A stretch of DNA of 64,000 bases, taken from Capronia americana (lineage: Eukaryota; Ascomycota; Eurotiomycetes; Chaetothyriales; Herpotrichiellaceae). The notes below the pieces were generated by a model. That model was not told the DNA's origin. It saw only the letters and a program-made list of their open reading frames with translations, and made no database searches. Made by a program: the position numbers and the translations under genes. Below are positions 52,208 to 61,265 of the stretch, piece by piece (position 1 is the first letter of the stretch; the number at the start of each line of letters is the position of its first letter). The stretch covers positions 372,001-436,000 of the forward strand of contig JADWQD010000003.1 of NCBI GenBank assembly GCA_016110215.1, read 5' to 3'.

Positions 52208-52811
52208 GACGGGGGGCGCTGCTGTGTTTACATTCAGGTTGCCACTGGGCATTATCAGGACGTTTACGGGCGTAGCGGGCATTTCGAGCCTGAGGCAAGT
52301 CACATACACCGAAGTAGAATTATACCGCTTGGCCGATTTTATGCAACAGCCACTTTGATTGCACACTGTCCTCGTCCGGGGAGAGGAATACGAGGATGGC
52401 ACCAGGATACCTCGAAAATTGCTCGGAGGCCTTTCCCATGTTGATCGGTGCTATGTCGAATCGAGGTGCAGGCCGAGTGCCTCATACTCCATACCCCACA
52501 CTTATCGTAGGCGGCGCAGAAGAAGAAGTGTGGGCGGTCACCTGTTACTGGAGGGGCGGGTGGGCGGTCAGTCGCAGCTCTGCAGGGCCACCCTAAACTC
52601 TGGGCCACGCCGAGTTCTCGCAAGGCCTGGCACGCATGAACCAAGTGTGTCCTCACCACGATCCCGTCTCCTTCATGTTTGAGTTTGCTGTCGACCTTCG
52701 TTGTCGATAGTCCCATTTTGCCATTAACTTGTACCTGCGGTGTATTATTATTGCCTTCTACGTCAGCCGCCTACTTGTCGCTCTCCCACGAGCATTCATG
52801 CAGTCGCAACC
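52208..52811. other. intergenic, MSP1 3' end and transcription-factor promoter
   Basis: No conserved frame was seen. A plus frame of about 107 codons at 52359-52682 is Arg-rich and unconserved in type. Confidence 0.5.
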
Positions 52812-55800
52812 ATGAGTGATCCGAGCCCACAATCCGAATCGCAGGCAACTTCTGCGCCAGCTCCGTCGCAAGCAGGCAGCGAGCAGCCAGGCGCGAATAA
52901 AGCACCTCCAAACCAGACTCCGGGTCATCCAAGCTTCAGAAGGTACACCACGACTGCCGGTCCCTCTCGCGAATCCATGTTTGCTAATGCAGTGGCCAGG
53001 CAGCGCGCATCTCGAGCGTGTGGTAAGCTCACCTCCTTCGCCTCGAACCTATCTTCTTTACAGCGTCGCGGGTCATGCGGGAAGTTGAGTGAACGCCTGT
53101 GGGAAACAATATGGCTGCGTTCGTTGCGGACAAGAGAATGGCAGAAATGCTCACGCGGACATGGTCACCTTTATTGATTTTATCTCTTTGGAGCTCGCCG
53201 TAGACCGAGATCCTCGGTCCAAAAGTGGTACCTTTGATCATCCATCGATGCCAGCTGGAGCCGACCGCAAAACATTGTCCACACCCAATGAGCATGGGGA
53301 TTCAAGCCTCGCAGCAGTGTTTGAGATTCCATTGACAGAAACATTGCTAACGTACCATCTTCGCAGAAACATGTCATGCTCGCAAAGTATGTCGCTCCAC
53401 TGGCCTACAGGTTGAGGATCAAGTCGAGTGTTGAATGCCTAACCGTTATGTGCTTCTAGGTTCGATGCGATGCGGCGTCTCTCGGGTAGGTACCGTTCTG
53501 ACTTCAACACAGTCTTTGATCTTGACCATTCTCAGGGTACCATGCACCAACTGTGTGGCATTTTCCATCGAATGTCGAATTCCAGTTCCCAAGCGGAAAA
53601 GAGCCAGTACTGCCCGGGCCAAAGATGAGGAGAGGTAAGTCACCAGCTCTTCACACGCCCAATCCCGTACAATGAAGGGTCCCATTATCCCCTAGCTCCC
53701 GATAGAGACTTGCTGATAGTGCCTCCAGCGAGACTGGCGATTCTCAGCAAGCGGGCACTCCTACAGATCCTCGCCTGACACGGCCAGCGCAACCTAAGCC
53801 TACCGTCGGCTACAACTCTCCAGATGGCATCCCCTCAACCCAGATGTCAGAGGCACAAGCCGCTCAACAAGCCGCCAATAATAGTACCATGACGCAGTTC
53901 ATGAAGCCCAAATTCGCTCGAGCGCCAATCAAAGAAGCCGGCCGTGTAGCCTACCTTGGAGAGTCCTCAAATTTGTCGCTGCTTGTCCACGATCGACATG
54001 GCACTACAGACGTTGTGCACTATCCATTACCAGAGAACATCAGGGGCGCTCGCGCCCGCCTGACGGAGCCGGACCAAATGGAGATTGAGATTCTCCAGCA
54101 GAGGGGCGCATTCTTGCTACCCCCTCGCGCTTTGTGTGACGAGCTTGTTGATGCTTACTTTCGATGGGTCGCTCCTATAGTGCCAGTCATCAATCGAAGC
54201 CGGTTTATGAAGAGGTACAGGGACACGAAGAATCCTCCATCGTTGTTGCTGCTCCAGGCCATCCTGCTGGCTGGCTCCCGGGTCTGCACCAACCCGCAGC
54301 TGATGGATGCTACCGGCTCCACCACGCCGGCAGCAATGACTTTCTACAAGCGTGCCAAGGCTCTGTACGATGCGAATTACGAAGACGATCGCATCACCAT
54401 CGTCCAGGCTTTGATACTGATGGGCTGGTACTGGGAGGGCCCCGAAGGTAAGGGCCAGGCATCAACCGAATTCGCCGACTATGCCCGGTCTAACATAGCA
54501 GCAGATGTCACCAAGAACGTATTTTACTGGACTCGGGTGGCCATTGTCGTCGCCCAAGGCGCCGGTATGCATCGAAGGTATTCACAACTCGACCTTCTCG
54601 AAGAAGCTGGCTAACAACTAGTGATAGCGTGGAAAGTTCGCAGCTCAGCCGACAGGACAAGCGGCTGTGGAAGCGAGTATGGTGGTCTCTTTTCACCAGA
54701 GACCGCTCAGTAGCAGTTGCTCTGGGCCGACCAGTCTCAATCAACACGGACGATTCGGACGTCGAGATGATCACCGAGGAAGATTTCATTGAGGATGAGG
54801 GAGATCCGAACAATGACTACGAAGCCGATCCTGTCCACATCCAGTTCTTCTTGCAGTATGTCAAGCTATGTGAGATCATGGGTCTTGTGCTCTCTCAGCA
54901 ATACTCGGTTGCCTCGAAGGCCCGACGCACGAACGCCATCGACCTGACCCATAGTGACATGGCTCTGGCCGACTGGCTTCAGAATTGTCCTCGGGAGGTG
55001 TACTGGGAACGGTCACGGCATCATTTCTGGTCGGCGCTCTTGCACTCAAACTACTAGTGAGCATGTCTTCTTGATTGCTTGGACTCCAGGCTAACGTCAC
55101 CTCAGCACCACACTTTGCCTGCTGCATCGAGCACATATGCCACCGGCAACAGCCAAACCACACGATTACGAGAACGTCGATATGGCCTACCCCTCAAGGA
55201 CAATCGCTTTCCAGGCGGCGGGAATGATCACGTCCATTATGGAAAATCTCCTTGCTCACGATCAGGTCAAGTACACGCCTGCGTTCATGTAAGTGCGCGC
55301 TGATACAACTCCCGGTGTAGATACTCATGCTCTTCACAGTGTGTACAGTTTATTTTCGGCGCTCATCATGCACGTCTACCAGATGCGCTCATCCGTGCCA
55401 TCAGTCGTTGCGGCCAGCCAGGAACGCATCAACGTGTGTATGAACGCCTTGAAAGAAGTGTCTAAAGTATGGTTGGTGGCAAAAATGGTGCACACCTTGT
55501 TTGAATCCATCCTCGGCAACAAGGTGCTCGAGGAAAGACTGCAGAAGGCGACGGGCAAAAAGGCACAAAGATCCAAGAACAATCAGCGTGGTCAAGACCA
55601 AAATCACGCAAATGGCAACACCAACGGCCTAACCAGCACCCCATCCGCGACGGCGCCCGTTCCCGCACCTCCGACAAATCCGGCCAAGCGGAAATATGAT
55701 GAGATCGACCTCGTATTCAACGTAGGGCCACCGGCTCCTCAAATGTCGTACGAACGATCACGACCGCAGACACCCGCCGTCACACCATCGCGGGAACTAC

Positions 55801-56396
55801 CCCAGCAGCAACAGCACAACAATTACCTGGGCTCACCTCCACTGCCAAACGAACAGTTTCTACCGCCGTCCCGATCGCGAGGGGCATCCGGCATGCCATC
55901 TCGGGGTCCTACAAGAGCAAACTCTCCCTTCAATGGATACTCGATCCCCGCCACGCCTCCGGATTTATTCCTCGTCACGCGAGACTCGCCCAACATCTCT
56001 CAGCAGCTATGGGAGAACTTCCAGCCTGACCAGCTCTTCCCCGACGGCACAATCGGCGACGTCACCGGCTTCGGCACCAGCCCCGTCATGACTCATGCTG
56101 TCGACCCTCAACTACAACAAATGCAAGGTCAACAGACGGGCATGACTCCGGGAGGCCAGCAAATCCCGCAAATCGACATCTCGGGCACTGGACAGCAGCA
56201 CCCACAGGTATGGCCGCCAGGGATGTCAGGCATGATGGGTGCAGGAATGGAAATGCACGATAGTGACGGTTGGTCGACGAGTAGTATCGGAAACGCACCT
56301 GTTGCGCCGACGACTCTGAATGTCGAGGACTGGTTCCAATTCTTCGGCATCAACGGCGAGATGGCCGGGATGAGTATGGATGGTGGTGGGCCTTGA
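52812..56396 (+). CDS. Zn2Cys6 transcription factor, cutinase factor 1-beta (CTF1/Far) type
   Basis: Exons are 52812..53022, 53367..53386, 53460..53485, 53536..53634, 53729..54577, 54628..55056, 55106..55288 and 55340..56396, giving 957 residues. The zinc cluster is built from four exons, two of them only 20 and 26 nt: RASRACETCHARKVRC, then GVPCTNCVAFSIECR (C-x2-C-x6-C-x9-C-x2-C-x6-C). The fungal transcription-factor domain follows, with LVDAYFRWVAPIVPVINRSR, LMGWYWEGPE and RLWKRVWWSLFTRDR with the conserved ALGRP. The C-terminus is Gln/Pro-rich and disordered. The exon order and YFRWVAPIVPVINR block are typical of the CTF1-beta/Far family, which in several moulds controls cutinase and fatty-acid use. 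The target genes here are not known. Intron 1 is 344 nt, unusually long. Confidence 0.85.
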
Positions 56397-57422
56397 GTCT
56401 TCCGATCTCACGGTGGTGAGGGATGGCAATGCGGTGACTTTTTCCGTCTGCGCTCCTCATCAGCCAACAACATTCAGCCAAATATTGTGACAATCTGCCA
56501 GTACCTACACGAACAATGGCATCTACTCCCACTGCATTGCTACATTGCTGAAACATGATGTCCACATGTAGCACCAAGACACAAGTGAACGTCGACGTTG
56601 CACTCCTTCTAATGGTACGGAACACGTCAGCCCGTGGTAGAGTGCCAGAGTGCGCACAGTTGCACCTGATGTTGAGGTGCTGCACCGCCCATGCGAGTGG
56701 CTCGCTAGATCGCGTTGATGATTGGTCCGCATGCAGTATGCTTTATCTGGTCTAGTGTGCGATTCCCCAGCAATTCACTCGCGTCTGTCTCTGCGCCTCG
56801 ATTGGCCAACCCAACTGTTGCCCAAAGTCTTTTCAGCCTATTTTCTATTTCTATTCACGAGGGCATGTTTTAGGGTTCGTATGAGGCTCACTGAGGGGTT
56901 TTTTCACTCTGGTGCTCGCGAAAGTGTACGCAACACGCACTGACGAGGAACCTGAACATGACGACAAAGGCAAAGGTAAGTTGAAATGTTGCTATGGATA
57001 GAATCTCTACGTCGAAAGGGGTCCACGTAGGTACGTACACGGGTGGGAATGGGGGAAATGGAAGGTAAGGATGATTTAATATAAAGAAGTCGACAGTCAT
57101 GCATGAGAGGACATGTCTGCATCACTACAGCATCAACTCCTCTCATCTCATACAGTGCAACAAGGACGCTACAGCCCATCCAACCGGCCTCGTGACATCC
57201 AGCAATAATACCGATCATCATTCAACGTCGACGCTCCTCGTAACCGGCGGAGCAATTGTTTTCATCCAGTCACCTACCAGAGAGGCAGGACACATACGTA
57301 CCCGATAACACGAATTGCATACCAGACGGGCATATCAAGAGACACCCACCCACCGTTTCCTTGATCGATTCATTCGGTAATCCCGCTCTTCAACCACAGC
57401 AACCGTTGAGCCCTGAACCAAG
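56397..57422. other. intergenic (about 1 kb), no gene supported
   Basis: This is the 3' flank of the transcription factor and upstream DNA of the next candidate gene. Several 60-110 codon frames on both strands lack motifs. No repeat or RNA gene was recognised. Confidence 0.45.
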
Positions 57423-57719
57423 ATGCCCGCCTCCATCCCCACAACAGGCTTCTTCTCTCCGCTCGCCGACTCGACAAAGACCTCAAACTCCAAACAAGCC
57501 AGATCTTCTTCGTCCCCTCCCTCCAAAGCCGCGACCGAAACGGCGCCCAAACCGAAAAAACACGGCTGGTGGTTCCGCGCCCGCTCCGCCAACGTGATGC
57601 GCTCGACCGACCGCTCGCGGCGCACCATGAGCGCACCCGCACCCTCGCGCTCGCCGGCCCCCACCCCACTGGATGAAGGCATGTTCCCGCGCATCCTCGT
57701 CAAAGCCAAGACTAATTAG
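57423..57719 (+). CDS. candidate small hydrophilic protein, possibly the first half of a gene broken by TAG
   Basis: The ATG at 57423 opens 98 codons of a Ser/Pro/Lys/Arg-rich protein (MPASIPTTGFFSPLADSTKT; later HGWWFRARSANVMRSTDRSR). It ends LVKAKTN at TAG 57717-57719. The same frame stays open after that TAG to another TAG ending at 58043. The second part includes TSSTLCVRSGRCGSMNAALG, an acidic-basic helix AVLAEQWRLEESRARARADA and MEQRRQTDVIHLLVLGGGFL. Both parts share composition, so they may once have been one 206-residue product. None of the GT donors I found upstream removes the stop and keeps the frame with a normal acceptor. On the opposite strand 57716-58129 is also open, so chance is possible in this GC-rich tract. 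Confidence 0.4.
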   Translation: MPASIPTTGFFSPLADSTKTSNSKQARSSSSPPSKAATETAPKPKKHGWWFRARSANVMRSTDRSRRTMSAPAPSRSPAPTPLDEGMFPRILVKAKTN

Positions 57720-58043
57720 GTCCCGTGTGCAGACGAACGGCGGAGCACCTCGGAGCCGACGGCGTCCTCGTCGTCGTTCTCCCGCCCAGCGAGCATTCGC
57801 TCCGATGTGAGCGAGAGCATGAGCGACTCGACCGCATCAGACTCGTCGACCACATCGACGCTGTGTGTCCGCTCAGGACGCTGCGGGAGCATGAATGCTG
57901 CGTTGGGGACGAGGGCCGTGCTGGCGGAGCAGTGGAGGCTGGAGGAGTCCAGGGCTAGGGCCAGGGCTGACGCGATGGAGCAGAGACGCCAGACGGACGT
58001 GATCCACTTGTTGGTTCTGGGCGGGGGGTTCTTGGGCATGTAG

Positions 58044-58528
58044 GTAGATGATCCTGGACTGTGCGAGTACCATGGATGCATCGGGATGCCCTGGCGGCTG
58101 CTCGGTTTGGACATTACACATTCGACCACTTACGATACCGATGCGAGTGCGCGCCGTCTCGCGGTACGTAAAGTGAATTGGTTATCTTTAGGCCGTCAAG
58201 TCTGCGGGCCGGGACAGATGAAATGATACAGTACTGGCAAGGGATGGGTGGTTTGACATCACTAGGTTATTGGTTGCTACAATTAGGAGCATGTATTCTC
58301 GCATTGAGGAGGTTCCGGGGACATCAAGGCCTTCTCTAGGGGGCAGTAATCCCACTGACTCCACCTTGTTGGTTGTATTCCGCTCTGCTTCGCTACACGT
58401 GCAAACCATAACAATGACAGACCGTCTAATTCAACATTGCTTAACTCCAGTACGTTGCCCGAATTACTTGCCCTCGTACATTGAGGAGCCTCGCATCCTT
58501 CCTATCGTTATAAACGCCCTGAATACCG
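58044..58528. other. intergenic, 3' flank of the LysM gene
   Basis: No gene was seen on either strand here. The part up to 58129 overlaps a minus-strand open frame without recognised motifs. Confidence 0.5.
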
Positions 58529-60433
58529 TCAAGACTCCTTGTCTTTCCCCGACGCCGAACTCGCATACGCATTCCTCACTCTCCCTCTGATAGGAAATCG
58601 CTCATTCAGTAGCGCCTGTTCAGTGGCAAAATCCGACGTCTTGGCCGTTGTTGCTGTAGGCGTGATATTCTCGTCCCTGCCCGTATCTTCGCCTCTACCG
58701 AGACGCTTGCTACTATCCGTGGTTATGGTCTCTGAATTTGTCTCCAATTCAATGAGGTCACCCAGCTTATCCACGGCGGCACTCCTATCCCTCTTCCCAG
58801 AGGCACCAGCCATCGTCCTCACCCAGCCTTGAATGGCACCGCTCACTTCGCCCGCCAAGCCTGAGCTGCTCGAGTTCGAGCGCACACTTCGCACCGAATC
58901 CATACTCGCCCTTGGTGTAGCTCTCGAAGTCGGGGTCCTACTGAGGCCTGAACGGGGTATGTTCTCGGGTGGAGGCAGAAAGTCCGGGAAGTACTGATTG
59001 AACTTGCGGTTAAGAGGGTCATCAGCGGGCCCGGGGCGGGACATCTGTGTCCTTAAACCGCGGAGATCGCCTACACCGCCAGGTCCACGAAGGGCATCAG
59101 CGAAGTTATTCCCATTGCCTGAAGTGCTAGAGGAGCGCTGTCGGCCGGAGGAGCTAAGGCGAGAGGCTGGAAACACAGGCCGCCGGACGGGCGATGCATT
59201 CAGAGATATGGATTGTTGGGCCGCGTGTGTGGGCGGATGTCGAAGCATGTCAAAGGACGTCTTTGGCGTCGAGGTCGTGGATGAGGCGGTGAGGGTAGCA
59301 TTCGATTTCCGTCGAGGTCGAGGGAAGTAGCCCAAGGCGCGACGAGGCACGCGCAAGACCTCAACTGCTTCTTTAAAGTTGGGTAGCATAGCCCAAGAGT
59401 CGTGCTTGAGTTCAGTGGCGTCGGACATGGAGGTGATGATAGACAAGGGCTCAGAAGTGAGGGCAGAAGACGATATACCCGAGCTCGGGCCAGAAGGGCC
59501 ATGGACGCCGTTTGGGGATAAATCACCCCCTGGTTTCGGCGGATTTTGCGTCGAGACGGGTTCCAGACTCGAGTCGAAAAGATCCCTCGAAAGATAGGGA
59601 CTGTCGACCTTCCGTCCTTTGACGGTAGAGCCTTCTAGAGGGACCAGGACGCGTGTTCGAGTTTGTATGTTGTCGTTGGGCCAAAACCTGTTGACCTTTC
59701 GAAACAGGTCAGGTGGACAGTTGTACTTGATGATGACTCCGGCCAGCGTGTCCCCATTTTCGACTTTGTGCATGTAAACCAGGGCCTCGTCGCTCGCGTC
59801 CGTCTGGGCGCCTACAGCCGTGTCTGCGTCGGAATCACGCCTCTTGAACCGGCCTAGACTGTCGCGATTTTCTGCAGCACTCGCCAGGAGAAGGGCTTCC
59901 CTTTTCTTTGCTTGGACCATGGCTTTCCGCTCTTCCACAGCGTCCCGGGCCGCATTTGCAGACACTTCGACCGACGGACCCCATTGCGGCGTGGACATCC
60001 TCGAAGTGTAGTTCTTGTCCTGCTTCATCCACAAAGGGGTCTTGAACGAACCCATGTTCTTGTCCTTGGGGGAACTGGAAGGTTCATTCCCGAGGAATGT
60101 AGATGCGAAACCCTGAAGAGAGCCCCATGGCTCCCATATACTTTGTCTCCCGGCAGCACGCGTCTGTGAACCTGATGAGGACCTTGTGTGGGCTTTGTTG
60201 GTTCGGCCATTTCTGGGTTTGTCCGTCGACTTCGACCTGGTCACCGCAGCGTCATTGGGAGATACGCCTCGACTAGGGAAGCGTGGGGGAGTAGAGGAGG
60301 TCGAGGTAGTAATGGCGGTCGACTCGGTATTCTCATCGTCAACGTACGATATGAGGCGACCAGTTCGAGGGCGGAGAGTCGAAGTACTGCTGTTGGTAGA
60401 CGAGTAGAGGTTTGTTTGGGAGGTGTTGCTCAT
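58529..60433 (-). CDS. intracellular LysM-domain protein
   Basis: This is a single exon of 634 residues from the ATG at 60433. There is no signal peptide; the protein begins MSNTSQTNLYSSTNSSTSTL and stays Ser/Thr/Pro-rich. One LysM domain lies near residues 218-268 (MHKVENGDTLAGVIIKYNCP, then VLVPLEG). A helical segment EERKAMVQAKKREALLLASA precedes it. The rest is disordered, with conserved short blocks such as WAMLPNFKEAVEVLRVPR, NQYFPDFLPPPENIPRSGL and KLGDLIELETNSE. Secreted LysM effectors bind chitin, but a cytosolic LysM of this kind is more like the LysMD/TLDc-type proteins of eukaryotes, whose ligand is unclear. I would not call it an effector. Confidence 0.82.
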   Translation of the reverse strand: MSNTSQTNLYSSTNSSTSTLRPRTGRLISYVDDENTESTAITTSTSSTPPRFPSRGVSPNDAAVTRSKSTDKPRNGRTNKAHTRSSSGSQTRAAGRQSIWEPWGSLQGFASTFLGNEPSSSPKDKNMGSFKTPLWMKQDKNYTSRMSTPQWGPSVEVSANAARDAVEERKAMVQAKKREALLLASAAENRDSLGRFKRRDSDADTAVGAQTDASDEALVYMHKVENGDTLAGVIIKYNCPPDLFRKVNRFWPNDNIQTRTRVLVPLEGSTVKGRKVDSPYLSRDLFDSSLEPVSTQNPPKPGGDLSPNGVHGPSGPSSGISSSALTSEPLSIITSMSDATELKHDSWAMLPNFKEAVEVLRVPRRALGYFPRPRRKSNATLTASSTTSTPKTSFDMLRHPPTHAAQQSISLNASPVRRPVFPASRLSSSGRQRSSSTSGNGNNFADALRGPGGVGDLRGLRTQMSRPGPADDPLNRKFNQYFPDFLPPPENIPRSGLSRTPTSRATPRASMDSVRSVRSNSSSSGLAGEVSGAIQGWVRTMAGASGKRDRSAAVDKLGDLIELETNSETITTDSSKRLGRGEDTGRDENITPTATTAKTSDFATEQALLNERFPIRGRVRNAYASSASGKDKES

Positions 60434-61265
60434 GGCTTCCCTGGCTGCCGATGCAAGACATCGAGGGTCGACGACATCGAGGAGCCCGAGTATCTAGATG
60501 GCAGTCGTAGGAGCGCACAGAGACCGCGTCGTTTGACCTTCGCCGACGCCGTGGATTGTGTTGCCGCTCGGGGATGACGAGGACAGTCTGTCGTGGGGCA
60601 CAACCCGCACGCGATAGGGTTTCACGGTTCGCACAGGCCAGATGGAAAGCCCCGAACGAGACGATGGACAAGGAATGTAATGGCCTAGGAGAGAGAGCTG
60701 AACCAAGTTGAACTTTCTACACAGTACATAGGAGGGGCGTCTGCTGGACACTTCGGAGTCCTCCTTGTTGGTCGCAGCCGCCGACGTCGATCCTGCGCTA
60801 GCCGGAGCTCGTGGCGTGCTCAATCAAACACGCTGCCTGTTGAAATCAATGTGCTGGTTCTCGCCTACTCAACGACGGGCATGCAGTGCTTATGATCAAT
60901 AATATGGATTTCCACTTCCTCTTCTATACCATCACAATGCATATCGCTTCGGATACTTGTGATCTGAGCTCCTCCTGCTAACTCTTCATCTACTTCTTCG
61001 CCACAGATACCCCAGATCTCGCAGCACTCTGCACAATACGGAGTACATGCTCCCCATTTTTCATCACATGAAATGGCAGTTCTCCAAGCCACCAAACCTT
61101 GTACCGCTCCACCTGGTACCAAAGGATGCAAAACAGGAGAAATACTAAAGGAAAAGTACTATAGATAAAAAAAAACAGGGGTAGTTGGGTTTCATCGTAG
61201 ACGGGCATTGGCTGCGATTCCAGTCGTTCACACCTCCAGCTGTACAAGGCTTATCCGCGCACACC
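60434..61265. other. intergenic, LysM promoter and MSB2 3' end
   Basis: A minus frame at 60865-61131 is cysteine-rich (ACTPYCAECCEIWGICGEE) but has no signal peptide and sits in the 3' flank of MSB2. I do not call it a gene. No other feature was seen. Confidence 0.45.

Noticed and set aside
57716..58129. Minus-strand frame of 137 codons
   Set aside because: It competes with the plus-strand frame in a GC-rich tract and shows no domain; neither strand is certain.
60865..61131. Cysteine-rich 88-codon minus frame downstream of MSB2
   Set aside because: No signal peptide, and it sits in the likely MSB2 3' region. Kept as a weak possibility only.
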